From Acidobacteriota bacterium (GTDB taxonomy: Bacteria > Acidobacteriota > Terriglobia > Acidiferrales > UBA7541), in assembly GCA_003224235.1 (NCBI GenBank), contig QHYU01000138.1, forward strand, positions 18,676 to 82,675: 64,000 nt of DNA, given 5' to 3'. Shown here piece by piece: positions 1 to 8,324 of the stretch (position 1 is its first letter; each line of letters starts with the position of its first letter). The translations under genes were made by a program, and so were the position numbers. The notes under the pieces were generated by a model that was not told the origin of the DNA, made no database searches, and saw only the letters and a list, made by a program, of their open reading frames with translations.

Positions 1-129
1 GTGGATATCGGTGTAGCAGATGCCGCTGGCGCGAATCTTAATCAGCACTTGATTCGGTCCGGGCTCCGGTCTAGGCACTTCCCGGATTTCCCATTTGCTG
101 TGCATAGCGGGAACAACTGCAGCTTTCAT
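1..129 (-). CDS. Zinc-dependent alcohol dehydrogenase, N-terminal fragment (cut by window edge)
   Basis: The minus strand encodes 43 residues from an ATG at 127-129 and runs off the window start. The start is preceded by AAGGAG at a good distance. The peptide opens MKAAVVPA and reaches GICYTDIH. That is the first beta-strand region and first catalytic zinc ligand (Cys) of class-III-like medium-chain dehydrogenases (AdhA/AdhP type), which oxidise alcohols or reduce aldehydes with NAD(P). The rest of the gene, including the structural-zinc lobe and the Rossmann domain, lies outside the window. It is transcribed divergently from the DUF2071 gene at 295. Confidence 0.85.
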   Translation of the reverse strand, partial: MKAAVVPAMHSKWEIREVPRPEPGPNQVLIKIRASGICYTDIH

Positions 130-294
130 CTTTGCGCTCCTTCCGAAGTGTTCGCACTCTCAAGCCACTGAGAGCGATATGGTGCTCATCCCATTCGATT
201 CCGTAGCGCAATTCGGGTTACATTCCCGGCAGGGGGAGCGAACAACCTGTTGCCCTCGCGACTGGGCTGAGACTCCCTGGGCAGGGATTGCGTC

Positions 295-1086
295 TTGAAC
301 CTTCTCGACGAAGTGCAACATCGGCCGTGGCCTGTACCTGAAGGGCCTTGGGTGATGGCCCAGAGCTGGCATGACCTGCTCTTTGCCCACTGGGCGTTAC
401 CGGTGGACACGCTGCGGCGGCTGATTCCCACGCCGCTTGAAATTGACACGCACCACGGCATCGCCTGGATGGGCATCGCTCCCTTCCGCATGACCGGGGT
501 GCGAATCCGAGGCATCCCAGCGCTGCCGGGACTTTCGGCCTTCCCCGAACTCAACGTGCGCACCTACGTCACTTTGGGGGGCAAGCCCGGTGTCTTCTTC
601 TTCAGCCTGGATGCGGGGAGCCGTCTAGCGGTCGCCGTCGCGCGCCGCTGGTTCCACCTTCCTTACTTTTACGCCCGGATGTCGCTGCGCGCAGTTGGAG
701 ATAGGATTCAATACGCCAGCCGGCGTGTGCCTCGTGACGCGCGCGGCGGCAGGGAAGCGCAACCCCAGCACAGTGATCCGGCTGCGGAATTCATTGCGGA
801 GTATCGGCCCGCGGGTGAGGTCTTCCGCACGGCGGCCGGGACAGTCGAGCACTGGCTGACGGAGCGCTACTGCCTCTACGCGGCGGATTCGAGGCATCGG
901 ATCTATCGCGGTGAGATTCACCACCGGCCGTGGCCGCTGCAGCCCGCGGCAGCGGAGATCAACGTCAATACCATGACCGCGTCCCTCGAGATCCGCCTTC
1001 CGGATGCGCCGCCCCTGCTGCATTTTGCGCGTCGGCTGGACGTGGTCGTCTGGCCGCCCCAGCGAGTGAGCCCCCCTTGCCGCTGA
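295..1086 (+). CDS. DUF2071 (YqjF-like) family protein
   Basis: 263 residues, close to the usual family length of 230-260. The YqjF/DUF2071 pattern is visible: an early Trp-rich stretch (residues 14-35), a PTPLEIDTHHG-like segment near 45, a Gly-Ile-Ala-Pro-Phe strand near 60, and NVRTYV near 88. The fold is related to acetoacetate decarboxylase, but no biochemical function is established for most members. There is no signal peptide, so it is probably cytosolic. The start chosen is TTG at 295, behind a GGCAGGGA stretch; an in-frame ATG at 355 (MAQSW) is the alternative. It is separated from the next gene by a short palindromic repeat. Confidence 0.75.
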   Translation: MNLLDEVQHRPWPVPEGPWVMAQSWHDLLFAHWALPVDTLRRLIPTPLEIDTHHGIAWMGIAPFRMTGVRIRGIPALPGLSAFPELNVRTYVTLGGKPGVFFFSLDAGSRLAVAVARRWFHLPYFYARMSLRAVGDRIQYASRRVPRDARGGREAQPQHSDPAAEFIAEYRPAGEVFRTAAGTVEHWLTERYCLYAADSRHRIYRGEIHHRPWPLQPAAAEINVNTMTASLEIRLPDAPPLLHFARRLDVVVWPPQRVSPPCR

Positions 1087-1091
1087 AAGGG

Positions 1092-1113
1092 GGACAGGCA
1101 GGAATGCCTGTCC
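1092..1113. repeat. Short intergenic palindrome (ACAGGCA family)
   Basis: A perfect 9-bp inverted repeat, GGACAGGCA / TGCCTGTCC, around a GGAA loop, 6 bp after the DUF2071 stop. The same core recurs at 21696-21726, so this looks like a REP-like dispersed element. It is not followed by a T-run and so is not a classical terminator. Confidence 0.6.
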
Positions 1114-1185
1114 TACGAATTCGGCTGGCGATGTAAACCCAGCGGCCGGAAAATCGTCAATACAAAATAGAAGGCGCTGCGAAGC

Positions 1186-1824
1186 TTGGAGACGACGCTG
1201 ACACGCCCGAAACCGCTGGCCGCTAGCGCGGACCCTTCGATTGCGCTCAGCCCAAACGCGGCTGCGGGCCTCACGCGGGGCGAGTTTGACGAGATCGTGC
1301 GCGCGCACCAGCGGCGCATCTACCGGGTTCTGCTGGGCCTTGTGCGGGATACCGATGCCGCCGGCACGCTGACTCAGGAGTGTTTCTTCCGCGCCTATCG
1401 GAACCGCAAGAGCTTTCGCGGACAGTCGAGTATCGGAACGTGGCTGGTGCGCATCGCCGTGAACTTGGCCATCGACCACGCCCGCAGCCGGCGAAACAGC
1501 TTCTGGCGACGTATGTTTGGCTGGTCGAATCGGGAAGACGCCGCAGCCGCCGCAGAGGCCTTGCCTGACCCGGCGGCTTCGCCGGAGCAACAGCTCGGCG
1601 CGCGCGAGGAGCTGCAGGCCATATGGTCGGCGGTGGACCAGCTTCCGCCCCGACAGCGCGCGGTTTTCCTGCTGCGCTTCGCCGAAGAGATGACTCTCGA
1701 GGAGATCGCGCAGGCGATGACGCTTGAAGTGGGGACGGTAAAAGCACACCTTTCCCGCGCCCTGACAGCAGTGCGCAAGCGGCTGAAGGAGATGGGACAT
1801 CATGCAAGAACATCTAACCAATGA
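1186..1824 (+). CDS. ECF-family RNA polymerase sigma factor
   Basis: 212 residues. Region sigma-2 spans about 33-105: it opens with the segment RAHQRRIYR, continues through QECFFRAYRN and ends in the DNA-melting-type segment WLVRIAVNLAIDHARS. Region sigma-4 spans about 148-203, with LPPRQRAVFLLRF, the helix-turn-helix EEIAQAMTLEVGTVKAHLSR, and KRL. This is the RpoE-like two-domain layout of ECF sigma factors, which redirect RNA polymerase to stress promoters. A variable linker with WRRMFG precedes sigma-4. The start is TTG at 1186. The 3' end overlaps the next gene, an anti-sigma factor, by 23 bp, which implies translational coupling and a sigma/anti-sigma pair. Confidence 0.9.
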   Translation: METTLTRPKPLAASADPSIALSPNAAAGLTRGEFDEIVRAHQRRIYRVLLGLVRDTDAAGTLTQECFFRAYRNRKSFRGQSSIGTWLVRIAVNLAIDHARSRRNSFWRRMFGWSNREDAAAAAEALPDPAASPEQQLGAREELQAIWSAVDQLPPRQRAVFLLRFAEEMTLEEIAQAMTLEVGTVKAHLSRALTAVRKRLKEMGHHARTSNQ

Positions 1825-2299
1825 GCAATTGACTGAGTATCTGACGGACCCGCTCGCGAGCGGTGGTGATGCCACCATTCGCGAGCACCTGGCAGCCTGC
1901 GCGGCCTGTCGCAACGAAGCAGGAAGGCTGCACTCCCTGTTGGCGCTCTACGGTGAGGTGACCCGCGCTGCCGGCGCGCGCCCTCAGGCCTTTTGGCAAT
2001 GGCAGCGGACAACCATTCTGACCGGATTGGAGTCGAGGCCAGTGCCGCGGCGGCTGGTCTGGGCCGCGGGGCTGGCGATGGCGGCGCTTGCAGCGACTCT
2101 GCTGATGGAAACACCACCGCCGGCTGTGCCACCAGCCGCGGCTGACCCGGATCACGCGCTGCTAGTGGACGTCGAGCGGTCGGTGCGACGCCAGGTGCCG
2201 CGGGCGCTCGAGCCAGCAGCGCTGCTGACCGCGGAGTTGAGCGAGGCAGCAGATACGACCATAAAGAATCAGCAAACCGGAAAAGGAGAAAGGCGATGA
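1802..2299 (+). CDS. Putative zinc-finger (zf-HC2) transmembrane anti-sigma factor
   Basis: 165 residues. Residues 28-37 (REHLAACAAC) carry the H-x3-C-x2-C zinc motif of ZAS-type anti-sigma factors, which hold the cognate ECF sigma at the membrane until a signal arrives. One transmembrane helix follows at about 80-97 (LVWAAGLAMAALAATLLM), then a short, probably periplasmic, tail. It overlaps the sigma gene upstream by 23 bp and the Spy-like gene downstream by 4 bp (ATGA), so the three genes form one operon. The signal sensed is not evident. Confidence 0.85.
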   Translation: MQEHLTNEQLTEYLTDPLASGGDATIREHLAACAACRNEAGRLHSLLALYGEVTRAAGARPQAFWQWQRTTILTGLESRPVPRRLVWAAGLAMAALAATLLMETPPPAVPPAAADPDHALLVDVERSVRRQVPRALEPAALLTAELSEAADTTIKNQQTGKGERR

Positions 2300-2856
2300 G
2301 GAGCATTCGAAGGGCATTGGTGCTTGCGGCGATCTTGCTGCTGCCGTGCGCGGTTTGGGCTCAGGTGCCGGTTACCCCTGTGCCTGGGCCATCTGGTGGG
2401 CAAGTGTTCTACGCGCAGGTGCCTGCGCCGCCGGGACACCCGCCGGACCTGGGTAAGTGGTGGAAGAACTCTAGAATCGCGCGCGAACTTGGTCTTAGCG
2501 AGGCCCAGATCAGCCAGATCGAACAGACGTTTCTCGAGCAGCGGCTGAAGCTGATCGATCTCCGCGCGGAACTGGAGAAGCAGGAAGCGCGATTGCAGCC
2601 GCTAATCGAGGCGGACCAACCCGACGAGGCCAAAGTGAGCGCGCAGATTGACCAGGTGCTTGCGGCGCGGGGGCGGCTAGAGAAGACCAACGCCATGATG
2701 ATGCTGGCTATCCGACGCGCGCTGAGCGTTGAGCAGTGGAAGAAACTGCAGTCCTTTCAGCAGGAGCGCGAGCGGGAATTTCACAGGATGATGGCGCCAC
2801 CGGTCCCCGGACCGAACGGCGCGCCCCCACCGGCGCTGCGCCCGCCGGAAGAATAA
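2296..2856 (+). CDS. Periplasmic Spy/CpxP-like (LTXXQ-type) protein
   Basis: 186 residues with a clear signal peptide (about 1-23, ending VWAQ). After a Pro/Gly-rich spacer, residues 53-155 are almost all amphipathic helix: LGLSEAQISQIEQ, then a long charged helix, then ALSVEQWKKLQSFQQE. The two L-S-x-x-Q segments match the paired LTxxQ boxes of Spy/CpxP/ZraP heavy-metal-resistance-domain proteins, which act as periplasmic chaperones or stress sensors. The C-terminus is Pro-rich and probably disordered. It is the third gene of the sigma/anti-sigma operon. It may supply the envelope-stress input or be the effector; that is inference from position. Confidence 0.8.
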   Translation: MRSIRRALVLAAILLLPCAVWAQVPVTPVPGPSGGQVFYAQVPAPPGHPPDLGKWWKNSRIARELGLSEAQISQIEQTFLEQRLKLIDLRAELEKQEARLQPLIEADQPDEAKVSAQIDQVLAARGRLEKTNAMMMLAIRRALSVEQWKKLQSFQQEREREFHRMMAPPVPGPNGAPPPALRPPEE

Positions 2857-2860
2857 GATG

Positions 2861-2922
2861 CGTAGGGACACGGCTTCGCCCGACTTCGTTACGGCGCGAG
2901 CCGCGCGAGCCGCGTCCCTACG
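2861..2922. repeat. Intergenic stem with 15-bp arms
   Basis: Arms at 2861-2875 (CGTAGGGACACGGCT) and 2908-2922 are complementary with one G-T pair, and enclose a 32-nt loop rich in CG. It sits just after the Spy-like gene, between convergent genes. There is no T-run, so it is more likely a mobile palindromic repeat than a factor-independent terminator, though it could block read-through in both directions. Confidence 0.5.
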
Positions 2923-2945
2923 GCTGAGGCAAGGACAAGTATGTG

Positions 2946-3887
2946 CTATTGCTTCGGGGGCTCTTCTTTCTTCCCCGCAGGAGTTAGTGCACCCTCTTTC
3001 TTGGTCCGCGCACCCGCTTTCCTACCTGCGGCGGGGACAGCTCTGGAGGCCATCTCGGCCTTCGGCGACCAGAACTCCGGGTTGGCCGCGACCCATTCCG
3101 GTGAGAGATAGCTCATCTTCGGGCTGAAGTTGAAGAGATTGCTCTCAATGTTTATAAAGCTCTCGCTCGCCAGCTTATCTAGTTTTTTTCCGTTTTCCTC
3201 GCCCAAGGCTGCCTGGATGGCCTTGCCGCGAGCTATTCCTTCGTCCGACTCTTGCAGCGATTTCATGGCCAGAAAGATCAGAAACGTCGGGCCTGGTACG
3301 CCGGCAGTCACTTGGTAGACGGCCCAAGGCACTTTTACTTCCGTCTTCTCGTAAGCGGCACGTATAGTTCTTGCCGCTTCGACGAAATCCCCCTCGTGGC
3401 CAGGACGCACACGGTAGGTTATGACCCTCATGTACCGCGCCTTTGGCACATCCATGCTGGCGGGGTTGTAGCTCAAATCGTCGCGGAAGAAAGCGACGAT
3501 ATTGCGCCCGCCCGTAAGGAATTCGGCGTCTTTCTCAAATAATTGGTCCAGTTCGGCGGAAAACGCGGTGGCCTTTTCGGTGGTCTCCCGGTCCTGTTCC
3601 CAGGCGGCGAAGGAATCATAGCCGGTGAGGTACCATGCTTCGCTGGGGCCTGATAGCGCCGTCATCGCCAGATAGTGGCTTGGCCACTTCGCCCTCGCAA
3701 ACGCCCGCACGAAATTGGTTTCGAATTTTTCGTGTGCGGCTCCCTTTCCGACTTTGACCTCCTCGCGGATGATTGTGATCACTTTCGGCGGCGTGCCCGG
3801 CGCAGGAGCCGACGTCTGGGCGTCGGCCAAGGATACGCACGATAGAACCAGGCACACTGCAACGGCAAGAAAAAGCGTTTTCTTCAT
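2946..3887 (-). CDS. Secreted protein of unknown function (possible dimeric alpha-beta barrel)
   Basis: 313 residues with a strong signal peptide (about 1-23, cleaved after ADA). The body has two similar halves. One is near 35-130 (EVKVGKGAAHEKFE ... WYLTGYDSFAAWEQ) and the other near 145-240 (YRVRPGHEGDFVEAARTI ... FLIFLAMKSLQES). Each begins with a strand and a G-x-E/H helix, as in NIPSNAP/ABM-type dimeric alpha-beta barrel proteins. The C-terminal 35 residues are Lys/Ala/Pro-rich and low complexity. No catalytic motif was recognised. It is probably periplasmic. The ATG start is preceded by GGAGGTGG. Confidence 0.7.
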   Translation of the reverse strand: MKKTLFLAVAVCLVLSCVSLADAQTSAPAPGTPPKVITIIREEVKVGKGAAHEKFETNFVRAFARAKWPSHYLAMTALSGPSEAWYLTGYDSFAAWEQDRETTEKATAFSAELDQLFEKDAEFLTGGRNIVAFFRDDLSYNPASMDVPKARYMRVITYRVRPGHEGDFVEAARTIRAAYEKTEVKVPWAVYQVTAGVPGPTFLIFLAMKSLQESDEGIARGKAIQAALGEENGKKLDKLASESFINIESNLFNFSPKMSYLSPEWVAANPEFWSPKAEMASRAVPAAGRKAGARTKKEGALTPAGKKEEPPKQ

Positions 3888-4100
3888 CCTTGCCCACCTC
3901 CAGGGGGCATTGGAATTTCGGGTAGAGACAAAACTTTGAAGAAGGGGAAATCCCTGACCTGCGGTCGGCTCGGGTAGGAAGAGTGCCCGCGCATTTGACC
4001 TCGCCCACTAGCGCAAGTCGCAGGAAGTGTACTACGCACGATGGCGAGGTCAATGGTTTTTCCACAGGGAGGCGGAACTGGGCCGTCGAAACAGCCTGAG

Positions 4101-4220
4101 TTACGGGATGCGGGTGGGCCAAAGGCCCCGAATGTAGACGGTATTTTCGACCACGCGATAGGTAATATCTGGGGAACACTCAACACTTACATCGAACGCT
4201 GCAGATAACTGGGAAGCCAT
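4101..4220 (-). CDS. Possible small ORF (39 residues), doubtful
   Basis: The 3888-4296 interval (409 bp) otherwise shows nothing recognisable. Within it, an ATG at 4218-4220 opens a 39-codon minus-strand frame. It reads VSVECSPDITYRVVENTVYI, a plausible two-strand beta segment with natural-looking composition, and ends RGLWPTRIP. The frame stays open upstream to 4421, inside mqnE, so the true start is unclear. No Shine-Dalgarno sequence or family match was recognised; it could be chance or the remnant of a longer gene. Confidence 0.25.
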   Translation of the reverse strand: MASQLSAAFDVSVECSPDITYRVVENTVYIRGLWPTRIP

Positions 4221-4296
4221 GCGCGACCCGGCCCGGCGATTTGCACACGTGCGCAAGGCTGTTTCTAGTGAGGTGATATAAGGCTCCGAACGCGGG

Positions 4297-5469
4297 CTAC
4301 ACGTTGAGTGTGAGGGTGACGTCGGGACGCGGCCCACGCTCGCGGCCCGAGGATGGGGCGCCCGGTGGCAGCTTCGAGCGGTCCACAGGGCGGTACAGTG
4401 TGTCGCGCTCGACCGGAACACGCCCGGCCTCGCGGATCAGCCGCTCGAGCTCGGCGCGCGGGGTAAACTGCGGCGTGGTTGCGCCAGCATCGTGGTAGAT
4501 CTTCTCTTCGACCACGGTGCCGTCGATGTCGTTCGCGCCGAAGCGCAGCGCAATTTGTGCGATCCGCGGCGTCAGCATGATCCAGTAAGCCTTGATGTGG
4601 TCGAAGTTATCGAGCAGAAGGCGCGAAACGGCGATGTTCTTCAGGTCCGCGAACCCGGAGGTCTTGGGCAGGTGGCTGAGGGCCGTATTTTCCGGATGGA
4701 AGGCGAGCGGGATGAACGCGACAAAGCCGTGGGTTTCGTCCTGCAACTCGCGCAGCAGCAGCAAGTGCTCGACGCGCTCCTCTTCGGTTTCGATATGGCC
4801 GTAAAGCATGGTCGCGTTCGAGCGCAGGCCGAGCTGGTGCGCGGTGCGCGCGATGTTCAGCCACTGCTGGCCGCTCACCTTGTGGTCGCAGATCACTTTG
4901 CGCACCCGCGGGTTGAAAATTTCGGCGCCGCCGCCGGGCAACGAGTCCACGCCCGCTTCCTTCAGCGCCAGCAGGGTATCGCGGATCGAAAGCTTCGCGA
5001 TACGCGAGAAGTAGCCCACCTCGACCATGGTGAACGCCTTCAGATGCACTCCCGGGCACCGCTGCTTCAGCCCGCGCATCAGGTCGAGGAAATACTGGAA
5101 CGGCAGATCGGGATGCAGGCCGCCGACCAGATGGAACTCGGTCGCTCCTTCGCGGACACCCTGCTCGGCGCGCTCGAAGATCTCTTCGAGCGCAAACGTG
5201 TAGGCCCCCGGCGCGTCCGGGCTGCGGCCAAAGGCGCATAGCCGGCAGTGCGCCACGCAGACATTAGTCGGATTGATGTGGCGGTTGATGTTGAAATAGC
5301 AGACGTTGCCGTGGCGCTTCTCGCGGACGTAGTTGCCAAGCCAGCCGATGGCCAGCAGGTCTGGCGAGCGATAGAGCGTGACGCCGTCGTCAAAGTTGAG
5401 TCGCTCGCCGGCCAGAACCTTGTCGGCAATCGGTTTTAGCCGCAGATCGTCAATGATTAGCTCGGCCAT
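4297..5469 (-). CDS. mqnE: Aminofutalosine synthase (radical SAM, menaquinone pathway)
   Basis: 390 residues. The radical-SAM cluster motif C-x3-C-x2-C is seen as CVAHCRLC near residue 72, just after NINRHINPTN, a typical MqnE/MqnC/CofH context. LPGGGAEIF (near 178) and the late HPENTALSHLP and DIDGTVVEEKIYHDAG segments fit MqnE best. MqnE joins a SAM-derived adenosyl radical to the product of MqnA (3-[(1-carboxyvinyl)oxy]benzoate) to give aminofutalosine in the futalosine route. The downstream partners mqnA/B/C/D are not in the window. It heads towards 4297 in a minus-strand cluster with ubiA- and ubiX-type genes, which supports the menaquinone assignment over F420 biosynthesis (CofH). Confidence 0.85.
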   Translation of the reverse strand: MAELIIDDLRLKPIADKVLAGERLNFDDGVTLYRSPDLLAIGWLGNYVREKRHGNVCYFNINRHINPTNVCVAHCRLCAFGRSPDAPGAYTFALEEIFERAEQGVREGATEFHLVGGLHPDLPFQYFLDLMRGLKQRCPGVHLKAFTMVEVGYFSRIAKLSIRDTLLALKEAGVDSLPGGGAEIFNPRVRKVICDHKVSGQQWLNIARTAHQLGLRSNATMLYGHIETEEERVEHLLLLRELQDETHGFVAFIPLAFHPENTALSHLPKTSGFADLKNIAVSRLLLDNFDHIKAYWIMLTPRIAQIALRFGANDIDGTVVEEKIYHDAGATTPQFTPRAELERLIREAGRVPVERDTLYRPVDRSKLPPGAPSSGRERGPRPDVTLTLNV

Positions 5470-5494
5470 CGCCTCTTCCAGTTCCGAAACCTCG

Positions 5495-6406
5495 CTAGCG
5501 TTGCGACACGGCTACGGCAGCGCCCCAAAACAGCAGGAAGAGCAGACTAATATAGCCGTTCACGGTGAAAAACGCAGCATTGATTCTCGACAGATCGGTG
5601 GGCTTGACCAGCGAGTGTTCGTAGGCAAGCAACAGAGCCACAACGGCGATCCCCACCCAGGCCGGCCAAGGCAGGTGAAAGCTCCAAGCCAGCCAGCCAA
5701 GCAGCACCACCATCAGCACGTGCATTGCGCGCGCGATCGCCAGCGCGGCAGCAACGCCGAACTTCTTCGGAATCGAGTACAGGCCGACTTGCTTATCAAA
5801 CTCGATGTCCTGACAGGCGTAGAGCACGTCGAAGCCCGCCACCCAGAGCGTCACTGCGGCGCAGAGGATCAGCATGCGGGGATCGAAACTTCCTGAGATC
5901 GCAATCCATGCCGCCGCGGGCGACATTCCCAGACAAAAACCCAGCACGAGGTGAGACCAGGTGGTGAAGCGCTTTGTGTAGGAGTAAAAGAACACCACCG
6001 CAAGCGCGATGGGCGAAAGCTTGAGCGCCAGCGGGTTGAGCTGCCATGCCGCCACGACCAGCGCGGCAGAAGAGAGAAGAGTGAATCCCCACGCAAACTG
6101 CACCGAGAGAGCGCCCGTCACGAGCGCCCGCTGTTGCGTGCGCGGGTTCAGCCGGTCGTAGTGGAGGTCGGCGATGCGGTTCATGGTCATCGCCGCGGAC
6201 CGCGCGCCAACCATAGCGACAATGATCCAGAAGATCTGCCGGGCGGTCGGCCAGGCGGGTGCTCCCGAGACGCCGCTCGCGGCGAGCGCACCTGAGGCAT
6301 GAAAACGAGCAGCCAGCAAAGCAGCGGTGAGCGCAAACGGCAGCGCAAACACAGAGTGCTCAAACTTGATCATCTCAAGCAGGGTGCGAATTTTACTGGT
6401 GCTCAT
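5495..6406 (-). CDS. mqnP: UbiA-family prenyltransferase (menaquinone, MqnP-like)
   Basis: 303 residues from the ATG at 6404-6406; the frame stays open further upstream but that extension is low-quality sequence. It is an integral membrane protein with about eight hydrophobic segments. Both Asp-rich motifs of UbiA-type prenyltransferases are present: NRIADLHYDRLNPRT near residue 78 and DVLYACQDIEFDK near 200. They bind the Mg-pyrophosphate of the polyprenyl donor. It lies 25 bp downstream of mqnE's start side and next to ubiX. This suggests it prenylates the naphthoate intermediate of the futalosine route, as proposed for MqnP. The family alone (4-hydroxybenzoate polyprenyltransferase, UbiA) would be the fallback name. 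Confidence 0.85.
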   Translation of the reverse strand: MSTSKIRTLLEMIKFEHSVFALPFALTAALLAARFHASGALAASGVSGAPAWPTARQIFWIIVAMVGARSAAMTMNRIADLHYDRLNPRTQQRALVTGALSVQFAWGFTLLSSAALVVAAWQLNPLALKLSPIALAVVFFYSYTKRFTTWSHLVLGFCLGMSPAAAWIAISGSFDPRMLILCAAVTLWVAGFDVLYACQDIEFDKQVGLYSIPKKFGVAAALAIARAMHVLMVVLLGWLAWSFHLPWPAWVGIAVVALLLAYEHSLVKPTDLSRINAAFFTVNGYISLLFLLFWGAAVAVSQR

Positions 6407-6524
6407 ATCAAAGTAAGAGCTCACCGCAGAGGCGCAGAACAGAAGACCTTTCTGCGATTTCGCCGTATTTTCTGGGTCTCCGCTGCGCTGAATCTTTAAA
6501 ATTCCTAGGTTGCCTCGCTTGTTG

Positions 6525-7160
6525 CTAGGCTTCCTGTGCTTTGCTCTTTCCCTGGCCCTTCCACTGGTACTGCTGCTGCTGCGGCAGGCCGAGCTGCGCC
6601 AGGACGCGACAAATGTACTGCGCCACCAGGTCGTCAATCGTTTTCGGCTGATGATAGTAGGACGGGATGGCAGGCATGATCACGGCCCCTGCCTGCTGCG
6701 CGCGGAGCATGTTTTCCAGATGAATACGGTTGAACGGCGTGTCCCGGATGGCCAGCACCAGCCGTCGGCCTTCTTTCAACACCACATCGGCCGCGCGGGC
6801 GAGCAAGTCGTCGCTGGTGCCGCCGGCAATCGCCGCGAGCGTGCCCATCGAGCAGGGAATCACCACCATCGCGTCCACTGGATAGCTGCCCGAAGCGATC
6901 GATGCGCCCACATCTTTATTGGACAGCACTTCGATCTTGGTGGTGCGCATGCCCGTAATCAGAGCCGGCAATTGTTTGGGGTCCGCGGCCACGATCCCCA
7001 ACTCGTGTGCAAATAGGCGCAGGCCGGTTTCGGTCACCACCAGATGCACCTGGGCGACGCGTGGGTCGGCGTCGAGCAACCGCAGCGCTGCCTGCGCCAG
7101 AATGGCGCCGCTGGCTCCGGTCACACCCACGGTGACAACTTTTCCTTCGGAAGGCGTCAT
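6525..7160 (-). CDS. ubiX: UbiX-family flavin prenyltransferase
   Basis: 211 residues, normal for the family. The FMN-binding GVTGASGA motif is at 12-19. PCSMGTLAAIAGGTSDDLLARA (from about 106) and the RDTPFNRIHLENM segment are diagnostic. UbiX prenylates FMN to the cofactor needed by UbiD-type decarboxylases; in the futalosine pathway the equivalents are called MqnM (UbiX-like) and MqnL (UbiD-like). No UbiD homologue lies in the window. The C-terminal tail is Gln/Lys-rich. It is 118 bp upstream of the prenyltransferase start, in the same orientation. Confidence 0.92.
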   Translation of the reverse strand: MTPSEGKVVTVGVTGASGAILAQAALRLLDADPRVAQVHLVVTETGLRLFAHELGIVAADPKQLPALITGMRTTKIEVLSNKDVGASIASGSYPVDAMVVIPCSMGTLAAIAGGTSDDLLARAADVVLKEGRRLVLAIRDTPFNRIHLENMLRAQQAGAVIMPAIPSYYHQPKTIDDLVAQYICRVLAQLGLPQQQQYQWKGQGKSKAQEA

Positions 7161-7205
7161 GGTTCAGCGCGGCACGAGCAGTCTAGGCATCCGCTTCCGC
7201 CAAAG

Positions 7206-8237
7206 TCAAGGCGGCTTTAGGAGCACTTTGAGGACGCCGGGCTTTTGGGCGTGGCGGATGGCGGCGGGGGCTTCGCGCAGAGGAAAGGCGCGCGCGACGA
7301 GGGGTCGCGGGTCAACGCGGCTGGAGCGCAGCAAGTCCAAAGCGCGAGGAAACGGTCCGCAGCGCGAGCCGACCAAGGTGAGCTCGTGCACCACGATGGG
7401 CCACGTCTGCACTTCTGCTGCGCCCTGAAAGGTGGACTTCAGAACCAGGGTGCCGCGCGGCGCGGTGAGCTGCTGGGCCTGTACGAAGCCCGCAGGTGAG
7501 CCGGTAGCTTCGACGACCAGGGAGAATTGTTGCTGGCTGGAGCGCCCGCCTTGTCGCGCAGGATTTACGCGCACAGTTGATATGCCGGCCTCGCGGGCCA
7601 GCGCCAGCTTGCCGGCATATTTGCCGAACATTACCACGCGCAGGCCGGCCGTGCGCAGCACCCGGGCGATCAATTGAGCCAGCTTGCCGTCACCCAACAC
7701 GGCGGCCTCGGGATGATCGCGGATGCGCACCTGCTCGAGGATTTCGCAGGCGGCGGCGAGCGGTTCGGTGAAAACCGCTTGCTCGTCGGTGACGCTGTCG
7801 GGAACGCGGTGGAGGTTGCGCAGCGGCAGGCTCAGGTACTCGGCAAATGCGCCGTCATGCGCGACGATCCCCAGCACCCGGCGGCGCAGGCAATGCGTGG
7901 TGATTCCGCGCCGGCAGTACCGGCAAAAGTCCGGCCGACCGAGTGCGGCGCAGGCGATGTTGATTTCGCCTACGACACGCCGGCCCAGCCACCGGGAATC
8001 GGCGCGACGAAGTGCCTTACCTTTGCTGCGTAAGGGCGGAGCACCTACCTCGACCACTTCACCGACAAATTCGTGCCCGGGCGTGCCTCGGAAATCGCGG
8101 TAGCCGCGCAGGATTTCGAGGTCGGTATTGCAGATGCCCGCCAGGCGCACGCGCACCAGCGCCCAGCCCGGCACCAGCGCGGGCAAAGGTTTATGAGCGA
8201 GACGAAGTTGCTCGTTTTGGACGACAGCGGCAAGCAT
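7206..8237 (-). CDS. Medium-chain zinc-dependent dehydrogenase
   Basis: 343 residues. The GroES-like domain includes GICNTDLEILRGY (Cys zinc ligand near 36) and the GHEFVGEV box near 54. Four cysteines between about 92 and 113 (NIAC, PDFCRYC, THC) form the structural-zinc site. The Rossmann part has VLGDGKLAQLIARVL near 180, with a G-x-G-x2-A-like dinucleotide motif. Overall it resembles threonine/sorbitol dehydrogenase-like MDR enzymes; the substrate cannot be told. It is 45 bp upstream of ubiX, so it may be the first gene of that minus-strand cluster, but no link to menaquinone is known. It is a different subfamily from the truncated dehydrogenase at 1-129. Confidence 0.85.
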   Translation of the reverse strand: MLAAVVQNEQLRLAHKPLPALVPGWALVRVRLAGICNTDLEILRGYRDFRGTPGHEFVGEVVEVGAPPLRSKGKALRRADSRWLGRRVVGEINIACAALGRPDFCRYCRRGITTHCLRRRVLGIVAHDGAFAEYLSLPLRNLHRVPDSVTDEQAVFTEPLAAACEILEQVRIRDHPEAAVLGDGKLAQLIARVLRTAGLRVVMFGKYAGKLALAREAGISTVRVNPARQGGRSSQQQFSLVVEATGSPAGFVQAQQLTAPRGTLVLKSTFQGAAEVQTWPIVVHELTLVGSRCGPFPRALDLLRSSRVDPRPLVARAFPLREAPAAIRHAQKPGVLKVLLKPP

Positions 8238-8324
8238 CCGGACTCGTGAGCCAGCGAACCGGGGAGCTATCTGGGAGGCGGAAGGCGCTTGAGGCGTGCG
8301 GCGCCCATGCGTTCCAGCAGCTCG

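Noticed and set aside
625..1914. Long minus-strand frame opposite the DUF2071 and sigma genes
   Set aside because: Arg-rich shadow frame of GC-rich coding DNA; no family features. Similar shadows opposite the TPR gene, the GH35-like gene and selA were also ignored.
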